From contig JAVEUJ010000068.1 in the NCBI GenBank assembly GCA_034005635.1, positions 1 to 12,514 on the forward strand: a DNA stretch of 12,514 bases, written 5' to 3'. The DNA is from JAAZFE01 sp034005635. GTDB lineage: Bacteria; Verrucomicrobiota; Kiritimatiellia; CAIQIC01; Lenti-01. Below the pieces are notes generated by a model. It saw only the letters and a list, made by a program, of their open reading frames with translations. It searched no databases and had not been told where the DNA came from. Both the position numbers and the translations under genes were made by a program. Shown here piece by piece: positions 1-7,847 of this stretch (the stretch's first letter is position 1; every line of letters begins with the position of its first letter).

Positions 1-2
1 AT

Positions 3-521
3 TCCGCCACTAAGACGGTCACGGCCACCGGGTGGGTCAACCAAACCGATGGCGCCATCGAACTGTTCGCCTGCGGCCCCAAGGGCAAGGTGCATGAATG
101 TGTCTTTGTCTTGGCCTTGAATCCCATCGACCTGCAGGCCGCACTGCTATTGGCCGGACTCAAAGGGGGGGAGCCGATGCCCGCGCTAGGCGAAGGCCCG
201 CCGCAGGGGTCGCCTGTAGATATTTTTGTTGAGTGGGAAGCCGACGGCGAACCCCGACGTGAACGCGCGGAATCCTTTGTTTGGCAGATTAATGAGAACG
301 CCGTTTTGCCCGAAGCCCCATGGATATTCACCGGTTCCATGATCAAAGAAGGGCGCTTCATGGGGTTTGCCGAGGAATCGCTCGTGGCCACCTATTGGGA
401 TCCTTACGCCTTGATCAATCTCAATCATCCGGCTGGCAGTGATGACGATCTGCTTCATTCCAATCCTCGCCTGGTGCCCCCCTACGGGACTCCTATCACT
501 ATGCGCTTTGTCCCCCACTGA
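3..521 (+). CDS. YdjY domain-containing protein, 5'-truncated
   Basis: This is the C-terminal part of a protein whose start lies left of the window. The frame is open from base 3 to the TGA at 519-521 and gives 172 visible residues; the GTG at 90 is internal, because clear family sequence precedes it. The visible part has the YdjY pattern: a VTATGWVNQTDGAIELFACGP segment, then GKVHECVFV, an ALLLAGLKGG helix, a PWIFTGS segment, a late YWDPYALINLNHP segment, and GTPITMRFVP at the C-terminus. The family is named after E. coli YdjY; its members are mostly exported or periplasmic and have no established biochemical role. Any signal peptide would be outside the window. It is co-directional with prfC, but a 161-base gap with a hairpin separates them, so they are probably not one operon. 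The family call is confident; the function is unknown. Confidence 0.85.
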   Translation, partial: SATKTVTATGWVNQTDGAIELFACGPKGKVHECVFVLALNPIDLQAALLLAGLKGGEPMPALGEGPPQGSPVDIFVEWEADGEPRRERAESFVWQINENAVLPEAPWIFTGSMIKEGRFMGFAEESLVATYWDPYALINLNHPAGSDDDLLHSNPRLVPPYGTPITMRFVPH

Positions 522-574
522 CTCAAGGTGGCACTGAGCCCCACGGGGCGGGGACACGGGCAATCCGTACTTGG

Positions 575-621
575 CAGCGGTCGGGTTGCGCGCTGACCGC
601 TGAGTGTTTTCGCTTTTCTTT
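575..621 (+). terminator. Candidate rho-independent terminator after the YdjY gene
   Basis: A perfect 8-bp inverted repeat, CAGCGGTC (575-582) and GACCGCTG (595-602), encloses a 12-base loop. A T-rich stretch follows at 605-621, with three T4 runs interrupted by C and G. It lies 54 bases past the YdjY stop and just upstream of prfC, as expected for a terminator closing the first transcript. The tail is not a pure T run, so its strength is uncertain. Confidence 0.5.
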
Positions 622-682
622 TCCCGCACCTGTGCAAGAATCCGCGCCGCATGTCACTGAATTACTTCCAACCCCATCCCCG

Positions 683-2272
683 ATGAACGCTGCGCAGAAA
701 ATTGCCCAGCGGCGCACCTTGGCCATCATCTCGCACCCGGATGCCGGTAAAACCACCCTCACCGAAAAACTACTGCTCTATGGCGGCGCCGTTCAACTTG
801 CCGGATCCGTGACCGCTCGTAAGAATCAACGCGCTACGACCTCCGACTGGATGGCGCTGGAGAAACAACGCGGGATTTCCGTCAGCTCCACCGTCCTCCA
901 GTTCGAATACAACGGTTGTGTGATCAATCTCCTGGACACCCCCGGTCACCACGATTTCTCAGAAGACACCTATCGCGTTCTGATGGCGGTCGATGCCGTC
1001 ATCATGGTCATTGATGCCGCCAAAGGCATCGAAAGCCAAACGCTCAAGCTCTTTGAAATCTGTCGTTTGCGCGGTATCCCCATCTTCACGTTCATGAACA
1101 AGCTCGACCGCCCGGCCCGGCAACCACTCGAATTGATCGATGAAATCGAAAGCACCCTGCAACTGAACGTCTGCGCCATGAATTGGCCCATGGGTGACGG
1201 CGTCGATTTTCGAGGCGTTTACGACCGCAAGAGTCGACAGGCGCACTTCTTCGAACGCACCGTCGGGGGCGCTTACCGCGCGCCCGAAGCCCTCCATGCC
1301 GTGACCGATCCTCGCGTACGCGAACGCATGACTCCCGCCACATTCCGCAAGCTAGTCGAGGAAATCGACATGCTGGATGCCGCGGGCGAAACCTTTGATG
1401 CCACCGCCGTGCAGAGCGGCGACATGACCCCCATCTTCTTCGGCAGCGCACTGAACAATTTTGGCGTGCAACTTCTGTTGGACTTCTTTCTGGCGCATGC
1501 GCCGTCGCCCGGCCCCCGTCGTGTCGGCGATCAAATCATCACGCCGACGCACCCGGCCTTCTCGGGATTTATTTTTAAAATTCAGTCCAACATGGACCCC
1601 CATCACCGCGACCAGATTGCGTTTTTACGGATCTGCTCCGGTGTGTTTGAGCGTGACATGAAGGCTACTCATACCCGCTCTGGCAAAGTCATCCGCATGT
1701 CCAATTCACGTAAAATGTTTGCCCGCACCCGCGAGACGGTGGACGAAGCCTTCCCAGGTGATGTCATTGGCCTTGTCGGCCATCCAGAGTTTGGGATTGG
1801 CGATACGCTGACGGAAGACCCCGCCATTGTCTACCCCCCCTTGCCGCAGTTTGCGGCGGAATGTTTTGCCTATTTGCACCATTCTAGTCCGGCGCAATTC
1901 AAACGATTCCGCGCTGGTCTGGATCACCTGCTGCAAGAAGGCGCGGTGCAGGCCTTCCAGATTCCGGACTCCGGCACGCGAGTCCCGCTGCTGGGTGCCG
2001 TGGGCCCGCTCCAATTCGAAGTGCTCCAATATCGGCTCGAAAACGAATACGGGGCGACGACTCGCATCGAGCCCGCCTCGTGGAGCATCCTGCGCTGGGT
2101 CGATCCGGCAGGCGCGCCCGTCACCCCCGACCTGCTCCCCAGCAGTTGCCGCCTGGCCCTTGACGCGCACCACCGCCCCGTGGCCCTCTTTTCCGCCGAG
2201 TGGGAACTGCGGTTTTTCCAAGAGAAAAACCCCACGGTCATCCTTCAATCGTTGGGGTCAGCCCTAGGCTGA
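683..2272 (+). CDS. prfC: Peptide chain release factor 3 (RF3), translational GTPase
   Basis: RF3 is a cytoplasmic GTPase that removes RF1 or RF2 from the ribosome after peptide release. The 530-residue product nearly matches the usual length (E. coli 529). Visible motifs are the P-loop SHPDAGKTT (residues 17-25), SDWMALEKQRGIS in the switch I region, DTPGH (85-89), NKLD (139-142), and later GSALNNFGV followed by the domain II segment FIFKIQSNMDPHHRDQIAF, which is diagnostic of RF3 rather than EF-G. The C-terminal LLGAVGPLQFEVLQYRLENEY block is also typical. I chose the ATG at 683 because MNAAQKIAQRRTLAIIS lines up with the usual RF3 N-terminus. A GTG at 632 would add 17 residues, ELLPTPSP-like and without family character. 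Neither start has a clear Shine-Dalgarno sequence. The TGA stop lies inside an inverted repeat. It is a housekeeping gene, unrelated to the minus-strand cluster. Confidence 0.95.
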   Translation: MNAAQKIAQRRTLAIISHPDAGKTTLTEKLLLYGGAVQLAGSVTARKNQRATTSDWMALEKQRGISVSSTVLQFEYNGCVINLLDTPGHHDFSEDTYRVLMAVDAVIMVIDAAKGIESQTLKLFEICRLRGIPIFTFMNKLDRPARQPLELIDEIESTLQLNVCAMNWPMGDGVDFRGVYDRKSRQAHFFERTVGGAYRAPEALHAVTDPRVRERMTPATFRKLVEEIDMLDAAGETFDATAVQSGDMTPIFFGSALNNFGVQLLLDFFLAHAPSPGPRRVGDQIITPTHPAFSGFIFKIQSNMDPHHRDQIAFLRICSGVFERDMKATHTRSGKVIRMSNSRKMFARTRETVDEAFPGDVIGLVGHPEFGIGDTLTEDPAIVYPPLPQFAAECFAYLHHSSPAQFKRFRAGLDHLLQEGAVQAFQIPDSGTRVPLLGAVGPLQFEVLQYRLENEYGATTRIEPASWSILRWVDPAGAPVTPDLLPSSCRLALDAHHRPVALFSAEWELRFFQEKNPTVILQSLGSALG

Positions 2273-2278
2273 CCCCAA
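2252..2278. terminator. Perfect 12-bp inverted repeat between convergent genes, possible bidirectional terminator
   Basis: TTGGGGTCAGCC (2252-2263) and GGCTGACCCCAA (2267-2278) form a perfect 12-bp stem with a 3-base CTA loop. The prfC TGA stop (2270-2272) is in the second arm. The stop codon of the convergent minus-strand gene (2285-2287) is 6 bases beyond the hairpin. The position and symmetry suggest shared termination, but neither strand has a T-run after the stem, so it may instead protect 3' ends or use rho. Confidence 0.5.
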
Positions 2279-2284
2279 AGTGTT

Positions 2285-2821
2285 CTAGCGGAAGCGCTGG
2301 CCTTCGTAGGGCAAGGCCACGGGGGGAGGCGGCGGTTGGGTTGGCACGTTCTTGCCCCCACCCGGAGCGCCACCCACCGTCTGCATAGCCAAGATATAGG
2401 CATTGCCGAAGGCATTGCCATTTTTCAACCCGGTGGTTTGAATAATCGACTGCTGGATGGCCGAGACGAGCGAGGGGCTCATACTGGCCTTGGGGCTGGC
2501 CGCCACGAATGCACCCAGTGCAACGGCGATCGCCGTCCACGTGTCTTGCGGCATGGCCCGGAACAGAACGCGAACCAGGAGGGCGGCGCGCAGGTCGCGT
2601 TCTTCCGGTTCCAGGTCCAGCTTGACGATTTGTGCAATGACATCCTTGGTGGTTTCGGCGGCCTGGTCGCTAGAGGCATCCACCAGGAGCGCGGCCAGAA
2701 GCGCCGGGTCTTGGGCCGCTGCCTTTAGCTGCTCGTCGGATGGTTTTTGAAAGGCCCCGTAGGCAAACGAGGCAATAAGTACGCCAGCTAACACAAGACT
2801 GCCGATCCAATTAGATTTCAT
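2285..2821 (-). CDS. Small exported protein with proline-rich C-terminus, unknown function
   Basis: This 178-residue protein belongs to no family I recognise. Residues 1-23 (MKSNWIGSLVLAGVLIASFA and onward) look like a Sec signal peptide: charged start, hydrophobic core, then small residues. The middle is Ala/Leu-rich and probably helical, with DPALLAALLVDASSDQAAET and LEPEERDLRAALLVRVLF blocks. The last 25 residues hold GGAPGGGKN followed by a PPPPP run and the basic end EGQRFR. I chose the ATG at 2821 because an AGGAGG Shine-Dalgarno sequence lies 7 bases upstream; an ATG at 2851 would add 10 residues, would lack that site and would bury the signal peptide. The Shine-Dalgarno adjoins the TAG stop of the beta-barrel gene, only 10 bases upstream, so the two are very probably co-transcribed. 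I infer a periplasmic or outer-membrane accessory of the barrel; there is no lipobox Cys. Confidence 0.8.
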   Translation of the reverse strand: MKSNWIGSLVLAGVLIASFAYGAFQKPSDEQLKAAAQDPALLAALLVDASSDQAAETTKDVIAQIVKLDLEPEERDLRAALLVRVLFRAMPQDTWTAIAVALGAFVAASPKASMSPSLVSAIQQSIIQTTGLKNGNAFGNAYILAMQTVGGAPGGGKNVPTQPPPPPVALPYEGQRFR

Positions 2822-2831
2822 CCTATTCCTC

Positions 2832-4100
2832 CTAGTAGCGGATGATGACACCCAGCATGACTCGCTGATCTACGTAATCCGCAAAATTGAAATTGGAATC
2901 CACCTCATCGTAGGTGCCTTCCAGATACAGACGCAAAAAACCGCCCGGTGCCACATAATCCACGCGTGCATGGCCTTCCACGCGGTCATCCACCCGATCT
3001 TTGGTCTCGCCCAAGTGGGTGACCGGATCCAGATAGTCATCCTGGCGGTAGATGCCACGAACAGAAAAGGTAACGCTGGGCTTCCAGCGGTAGCCCAGTC
3101 CGGCCCAGGCGCTGATATATTCCATGCCATTGCCCTGGTAGAATGATGAGAACTGACTGCCGTTATAGCCGCCACATCGGAACGTGAGTTTTTCTGTAAT
3201 AAACCAGTCAGCCGATGCGTTGAAACTGAAATATATTTGGGAATCTCTCTCCGACTCGCTGGGGCGCTGGTAGCGCTCCAATCCCACCCCGACCGCGTAG
3301 GTTAGTTTATCAGTGCCCTTGGTGCTCAAGCCCACTCGTACCGTGGACAGTTCGGCCTGACCAGGGGTGTCCTCCTGAAACTGCCAGCCTTGGCGCAGGG
3401 TCAAAAACGCATCGGTCTTATCCGTGACCCCCAAGGCACCATCCAGCTCGACAATATGGCCATCCAGATCCAAGCCTCGCGGAACACCCAGATCTTTGGG
3501 CGACAACCGCTCGGGAGTTTTGTTGTCATATTTGACTCCCGCATAGCGGTACGCCAGAGACAGTTCGAGCTTATCGGTCATGCGTCGGGAAATTGCCGCG
3601 CCTAGTTGATGGATATCGCGCTCCAAATCCAGCGTGTTGCTATCCTTAACCATTTCGGCGGAGAGCGACGACCCCTCAACATCGGACGCATGACGATCCG
3701 TATCGTCCAAATGGCGGAAACTTTGCGTCAGCTCAATCAGCGCCCGTTGACCATTGCCATGGCGCAGCGTGATGTGATCACCATACGAGGCGAACTCGCG
3801 GTTTTTCTCCTGTTGATACTGGCGATCAGAATAAAAGGCATTACCGTGAATGGAAATGCGATTGGTTTCGGATGAGGAACTAAACTGCACTCCCAACTCC
3901 GGCTCAAAGAAAAAATCGTCGATCTCGTCCTGATAGTCCTTGTAGACATTGGAATCATAGGTGGCATTCAATTCTAAATAGGGGTGGAGCAACCAGGAGC
4001 CCAGAATAATACCGTCGCCGGGATCGGCAGCGGTAAAGCGCAACAGCAGCGAGAAAAATATTCCCGCTACCGCGGCCCAGAAATGTACACACCTCCACAT
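2832..4100 (-). CDS. Outer-membrane beta-barrel protein (BBP2-like putative porin)
   Basis: The 422-residue product begins with a signal peptide (about residues 1-25, hydrophobic core AAVAGIFFSLLL, small residues near FTAADP). The mature part opens with LHPYLELNATYDSNVYKDY, the N-terminal strand style of the putative beta-barrel porin 2 group. Alternating polar/hydrophobic strands follow throughout, for example KLELSLAYRYAGVKYD, LTYAVGVGLERYQRP, YISAWAGLGYRWKPSVTFSV and LRLYLEGTYDEV. The last strand ends in a terminal Tyr (VMLGVIIRY), the C-terminal aromatic signature used by the BAM outer-membrane assembly machine. Related barrels often sit in exopolysaccharide or secretion loci, but the sequence shows no substrate. 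The ATG at 4100 is the only reasonable start; it has no Shine-Dalgarno, and a promoter-like element ends a few bases upstream. The gene follows the ABC exporter after 78 bases. Confidence 0.85.
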   Translation of the reverse strand: MWRCVHFWAAVAGIFFSLLLRFTAADPGDGIILGSWLLHPYLELNATYDSNVYKDYQDEIDDFFFEPELGVQFSSSSETNRISIHGNAFYSDRQYQQEKNREFASYGDHITLRHGNGQRALIELTQSFRHLDDTDRHASDVEGSSLSAEMVKDSNTLDLERDIHQLGAAISRRMTDKLELSLAYRYAGVKYDNKTPERLSPKDLGVPRGLDLDGHIVELDGALGVTDKTDAFLTLRQGWQFQEDTPGQAELSTVRVGLSTKGTDKLTYAVGVGLERYQRPSESERDSQIYFSFNASADWFITEKLTFRCGGYNGSQFSSFYQGNGMEYISAWAGLGYRWKPSVTFSVRGIYRQDDYLDPVTHLGETKDRVDDRVEGHARVDYVAPGGFLRLYLEGTYDEVDSNFNFADYVDQRVMLGVIIRY

Positions 4101-4108
4101 ACTTGCAT

Positions 4109-4137
4109 ATTATGAGCCCAAACCAGTTGCCCGGCAA
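4109..4137 (-). promoter_or_regulatory. Candidate sigma70-type promoter before the beta-barrel gene
   Basis: On the minus strand, TTGCCG (4137-4132, 4 of 6 to the -35 consensus) is followed after exactly 17 bases by CATAAT (4114-4109, 5 of 6 to the -10 consensus). Transcription would start around 4101-4103, at or next to the ATG at 4100. This predicts a leaderless or nearly leaderless mRNA, which fits the absence of a Shine-Dalgarno. It would let the barrel pair be expressed independently of the ABC operon. Confidence 0.4.
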
Positions 4138-4178
4138 TGACCATACTGTTAATTTTGTGTTTGGATTTTTGGGGATTT

Positions 4179-5978
4179 TTAGGGGTGGCTGCGCGAATAC
4201 CGGGCAAATAATTGCGCATAACCCCCATTGGCTTGCATCAATTGTTCATGCGTCCCAGTTTCTGCCACGTGCCCGGCCGTCAGCATCACGATGCGGTCGG
4301 CCGCCTGCACGGTGGAAAACCGATGGCTGACCACCAGCAAAATTCGCTCGCGGGCCTCTGCCATCACCGTGTCGAGCAACTGCCGTTCGGCCCGGGGATC
4401 GAGGGCACTGGTGGGTTCATCCAGCAGCAGAATGGGACTCGGGCGCAACAGGGCGCGGGCGAGCGCAATCCGCTGCCATTGGCCCTCACTGAGTTCCACC
4501 CCCCCGCCAAACAGCCGTCCGAGGCGGGTTTCATATCCTCGCGGGAGACAGGAAATTATCTCGTCTGCGCCCGCCCGCTTCGCCGCCGCCACCACGCGCG
4601 CATCGCCCGGGGGGATGGCTACGCGGCCCAGCCGAATGTTATCCGCCGCACTCATTTGGTAGCGTGCAAAATCCTGGAACAAGGCGCTGCAAGCGGTGCG
4701 CAACTCGTCGGGATCAAAGTCGCGCAGATCGATGCCCTCCAGCAAAATTCTGCCCGCCGTCGGATCGTAGAGTCGGCAGAGAAGTTTCACCAGCGTGGTT
4801 TTGCCAGATCCATTCTCGCCCACCAGCGCTACATGTTCACCCGGACGGATAACCAGATTGATATCGCACAGTACGTCGCGCTCCGTCCCCGGATAGCGAA
4901 AGGAGACCTGCTCGAACTGGATGCCATGTTCCAAACGTTGTGGAACAGGCCGCGGGTTACTCGGCGGCAAAATTCGCCGCGGTAAATCCAAAAAGTGATA
5001 AAAGTGGGCAATAAACAACGAGTCTTCATAGAGCGCGGCCAGTCCGCCCAGAACTCCCGCAAAGGCCCCCCGCCCCTTCTGGAATCCGCCATAGAGCAGC
5101 GCTAAGTCGCCCAGCGTCGCTCCGCCCGTCTGCATCTTCGCGTACACCAATGCCAGGCCGGCCAGGAGGACGCCCGCCGAGACCGCATCCGCCGCGATCT
5201 CGGCCACGGCACGACGGCGCATCAACATCAAGCGACTTTGGCGCAAGCGGTCGCGCAGACGGCGGGATTGCCCGCGCAACTCATCCGCCAATCCAAACAG
5301 GCGTATTTCCTTGGCAAATGGCAGACTGGTCAGCAGCACATGCAAATACCCGGCGTAGCGCGCAGGCACATTCTGCTCCATCCGCCAGCGGTTCCAGCGC
5401 CGGGCATTGTGCAGGCGGGCGACGGCCCCCGGCAACCCCGCCAGCAGCAGCAGCGGCAGCAGCAGGCCTTGAGTCCCCGCCAACACACCGGCCACCGACA
5501 CCAGCACTAGGCTGCCGCTGCCCAGTTGCACTAGGTTGCGCACAATGCTGGTGGCACGTCCCGTCGCCTCGGCCTGCGCCAATCGCATCTGATCATGATA
5601 GGACGATGTCTCATAATAGGCTAAATCCACGTCTACCGACTTGGCCTGCAAGGCATCCTGAACAGCATCTGCCACCACCTCGACCTGGGCTGAAACCACG
5701 AGGGAGGAAAACGCCCGGGACAGCCAACCCGCGACGGCCACAGCCGCCACCCACGGCGCCAGGGCCAACAGAGGCCACGGCTCGTGCGCGCCGGGCCCTT
5801 GACCCAAAAATGCGCTCGCTGCATTCACCAGCCGCCGCGTCAAGAACAGCGTGGCTACGGGCAAAATGCCCTGCGCGAGAACCAGAAGGCCCTGTAGGAG
5901 GGTCCAGCCGGGTGCGCTCGTCCAGACCAGCCGGACAGATTGGCGGATATGCTTCAACCGGGTTCGCGGCGTATTCAT
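4179..5978 (-). CDS. ABC exporter, fused membrane and ATPase domains (peptide-exporter-like)
   Basis: This 599-residue inner-membrane half-transporter would act as a homodimer. Residues about 20-330 form the transmembrane domain, with hydrophobic segments near 25-47, 68-90, 150-184 and 262-282; EIRLFGL (224-230) is the intracellular-loop motif common in this class. The ATPase domain (about 353-599) has Walker A GENGSGKTT (387-395), Q-loop Gln435, signature LSEGQ (496-500, Glu where LSGGQ is usual), Walker B ILLLDEP (516-522) and H-loop His552. The GQWQRIALARA context resembles exporters of ribosomally made peptides. There is no N-terminal C39 peptidase domain, so leader removal would need a separate protease. 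The ATG at 5978, 2 bases after the nucleotidyltransferase stop, is preferred; an ATG at 6038 would add a Pro/Arg-rich tail inside the previous gene. The Cys-rich peptide nearby is the likely cargo, by inference from context. Confidence 0.93.
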   Translation of the reverse strand: MNTPRTRLKHIRQSVRLVWTSAPGWTLLQGLLVLAQGILPVATLFLTRRLVNAASAFLGQGPGAHEPWPLLALAPWVAAVAVAGWLSRAFSSLVVSAQVEVVADAVQDALQAKSVDVDLAYYETSSYHDQMRLAQAEATGRATSIVRNLVQLGSGSLVLVSVAGVLAGTQGLLLPLLLLAGLPGAVARLHNARRWNRWRMEQNVPARYAGYLHVLLTSLPFAKEIRLFGLADELRGQSRRLRDRLRQSRLMLMRRRAVAEIAADAVSAGVLLAGLALVYAKMQTGGATLGDLALLYGGFQKGRGAFAGVLGGLAALYEDSLFIAHFYHFLDLPRRILPPSNPRPVPQRLEHGIQFEQVSFRYPGTERDVLCDINLVIRPGEHVALVGENGSGKTTLVKLLCRLYDPTAGRILLEGIDLRDFDPDELRTACSALFQDFARYQMSAADNIRLGRVAIPPGDARVVAAAKRAGADEIISCLPRGYETRLGRLFGGGVELSEGQWQRIALARALLRPSPILLLDEPTSALDPRAERQLLDTVMAEARERILLVVSHRFSTVQAADRIVMLTAGHVAETGTHEQLMQANGGYAQLFARYSRSHP

Positions 5979-5980
5979 GA

Positions 5981-7177
5981 TCAGGCGGCCCCGCCGTCGG
6001 AGCAAATGCGGCGGGGGCGTCCCCGCACCGCGTCCCATGCCAGACGACAGGGCCGCAGTCCGGCATACAGCGGATAGAAAACCGCTGGCAAGGCCACTAG
6101 ACCCAAGTCAGCGGCCCCAGGTACAAACAGCAAACGCCGCAAAAACCGCAGGCGACCGCGCCAGTCATCGCGAGTTTTCCAGGCATATCGGGCGGCTTGC
6201 AACCCGCTGTCCCGCGGCAGGCGGCCGGCCGCCAGGGGCTGGGCCACGGCAAGGGCCAGCCGCTGGGCCGTTACCTCGCAACCAAGCGCTTCCGCCAATG
6301 ACGGCGGCACGGGACAGCCCAACAATATCTCCGCCAGGGCCACGCCGACTAACACGCTACGCATCTGCCCCAGACGCTTGGCATCCGCCAAGAGCCCTGG
6401 CCAATCGGCGGCGGATTGGGTCACCAGCAGCGCCGCGACATCCGCCACCGCCGACAGTTTGGGCCAGCTTTCGTTGGCACCGTCCACGCACACCGCCAGC
6501 AGCATCGCCTCCGGCCCCGGTGACTCTAGGTCACCGCCATCGCCGGTGGCCAGTCGTCGGGAAGAATGAAAGAGGTAGTCGGCGGATTCCGGCCCGCAAA
6601 GCGTATGAGAAATCAAAACCGGCTTGAGGTCCAGATGGGGCGCTTCCCCCGGCCGTTGCAAAGACCAGTCCTGCCGCGCGGCTAGATAACGGTGTCGATC
6701 AGCCCCGGGGCGCAGTTCGCGCAGCCGATAGCCCTCTTGCTCCAGCAGGCCAATCGCCTGTAGCAGTTCGTCCTGCCGGACCACCAGATCCAAATCCTCA
6801 AATTGTCTCAGCGACGTGCTGCCATAGGCCCAAACAGCCAAGGCGGGGCCTTTGACGGGGATCAGCACAACATCCTGTTCCCGGGCGCGACGTTGAAGGC
6901 GGCGCAAGATGCCCGTAGCCCGCAGATTGAATGCGGCAATATCATGGGCTTGGCGCTTAAACAACGTCAGCCATTCAGGCGGCACGGCGGCACCTGCGGC
7001 CGCCGCTAATTTCAATCCGCGATAGGCCAAAGGCAGCAGATGGTGGTGGGTGGCTAGGGCCTGGAATCGCGGCCAATCTACAACCGCAATCTCTACCGTC
7101 CCCGGCACCGGACTAACGCAGCGCAGCAGCAGCGCCATTTCCGGCGAACGGGGCAGGTGTGCAGCAGAGGCGTTCAT
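5981..7177 (-). CDS. Nucleotidyltransferase family protein (NTP_transf_5 / PF14907-like)
   Basis: This 398-residue cytoplasmic protein has the pattern of the uncharacterised nucleotidyltransferases of the polymerase-beta superfamily. An N-terminal helical part contains HHHLLPLAYRGLK (residues 44-56). Next comes LIPVKGPALAVWAYG (105-119), then RQFEDLDLVV (124-133), where Asp128 and Asp130 would be the metal-binding pair. HLDLKP (181-186) offers Asp183 as the third acid, and WPKLSAVADVAALL (238-251) is a further family-like block. The chemistry and substrate are not known for most members; relatives occur in RiPP loci, including lasso peptide clusters such as paeninodin-type ones, where tailoring of the peptide is suspected. 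The ATG overlaps the upstream stop in an ATGA quartet, and the stop is 2 bases before the ABC start, so translation of all three is coupled. It could modify the peptide, a lipid or a sugar; the sequence alone does not say. Confidence 0.85.
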   Translation of the reverse strand: MNASAAHLPRSPEMALLLRCVSPVPGTVEIAVVDWPRFQALATHHHLLPLAYRGLKLAAAAGAAVPPEWLTLFKRQAHDIAAFNLRATGILRRLQRRAREQDVVLIPVKGPALAVWAYGSTSLRQFEDLDLVVRQDELLQAIGLLEQEGYRLRELRPGADRHRYLAARQDWSLQRPGEAPHLDLKPVLISHTLCGPESADYLFHSSRRLATGDGGDLESPGPEAMLLAVCVDGANESWPKLSAVADVAALLVTQSAADWPGLLADAKRLGQMRSVLVGVALAEILLGCPVPPSLAEALGCEVTAQRLALAVAQPLAAGRLPRDSGLQAARYAWKTRDDWRGRLRFLRRLLFVPGAADLGLVALPAVFYPLYAGLRPCRLAWDAVRGRPRRICSDGGAA

Positions 7178-7767
7178 GGCGCTGGCGGAAACACAACCAG
7201 GTCATAGGGCGCGCGGCAGGTCCAGCGCCCCGGATTGACCTGCCAGCAGGCCACCGTCTGCCCCCGATGGATGAATTTGGTCCGCATCCCATCCGCCGCC
7301 GTGAACCGCACCACCTGAATATCTGGCCGCCACAGGCGGGGTATAATTCGAGTGGCGCGCAGCACGTGATAAAACGGTGCCGCCAACGACAGGATTCCCC
7401 AGCGGATAAATGCCACCGCATGCCCCCAGGCGGCACGGCGCAACCCTTGGTCACCGACATCCAGGATTCGCCACCTCTGCGGCCCTTGGACCTCCTCTAC
7501 CCGCCCGATGACTTCCTCTGGGGCCAGTGGTTCGGAATCGCGCCGCCAGTTGCCATCACCCTGGGTCCACCAGTGCCCATCTCGGATGGCAACGACGCGG
7601 TGGGCCCGCACGCGACCGCCACGACGGAAAGCCACAACATCCCCCGTGCGCAATTCGTCCAACGGGACAAACTGCACCCGCAGGCAATCGCCGGCGGCAA
7701 TGGTGCCGCGCATGCTTCCGCCCTGAGCCGGTGCGGTTATGTCACTATATTGAACCCGCCATTCCAT
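7174..7767 (-). CDS. S26-type signal peptidase-like protein with Ser/His dyad (S24/S26 family peptidase)
   Basis: The 197-residue protein opens with a compact signal-peptidase fold core. GGSMRGTIAAGD (residues 16-27) carries the presumed nucleophile Ser18. LRTGDVVAF (39-47) and RVRAHRVVAI (52-61) follow, then WWTQGDGNWRRD (66-77) and VIGRV. In canonical bacterial signal peptidase I the general base is Lys; here the position holds His56 in an AHRVV motif, as in the ER/archaeal/SipW type. No N-terminal membrane anchor is present. A hydrophobic stretch around residues 110-135 (GHAVAFIRWGILSLAAPF) may bind the membrane, followed by a C-terminal extension I do not recognise. The ATG at 7767 is the only usable in-frame start before a stop; AGAGG lies a long 13 bases upstream. 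It sits between the Cys-rich peptide and the nucleotidyltransferase, which suggests processing of that peptide, an inference. Confidence 0.82.
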   Translation of the reverse strand: MEWRVQYSDITAPAQGGSMRGTIAAGDCLRVQFVPLDELRTGDVVAFRRGGRVRAHRVVAIRDGHWWTQGDGNWRRDSEPLAPEEVIGRVEEVQGPQRWRILDVGDQGLRRAAWGHAVAFIRWGILSLAAPFYHVLRATRIIPRLWRPDIQVVRFTAADGMRTKFIHRGQTVACWQVNPGRWTCRAPYDLVVFPPAP

Positions 7768-7847
7768 GATTATACATCGGCCTCTTTATCCCCCCCATCT
7801 ATCTCCCGGGCGCAATACGAAACAATGGGCATGCAGTCTACCCAAGA

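Noticed and set aside
538..549. GCCCC-AC-GGGGC inverted repeat downstream of the YdjY gene as the terminator
   Set aside because: The 2-base loop cannot form a stable hairpin and no T-tract follows; the stem at 575-602 is the better candidate.
632..682. GTG at 632 as the start of prfC, giving 546 residues
   Set aside because: The extra 17 residues have no RF3 character and no Shine-Dalgarno precedes the GTG; the ATG at 683 gives the usual RF3 length and N-terminus.
5979..6038. ATG at 6038 as the start of the ABC exporter
   Set aside because: It would add 20 Pro/Arg-rich residues lying inside the nucleotidyltransferase gene; the ATG at 5978, right after that gene's stop, fits the operon pattern.
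7790..7796. Seven-base C run in the leader of the peptidase gene as a phase-variation site
   Set aside because: It is short, untranslated in the peptidase frame and not positioned between promoter hexamers, so a switching effect is not supported.
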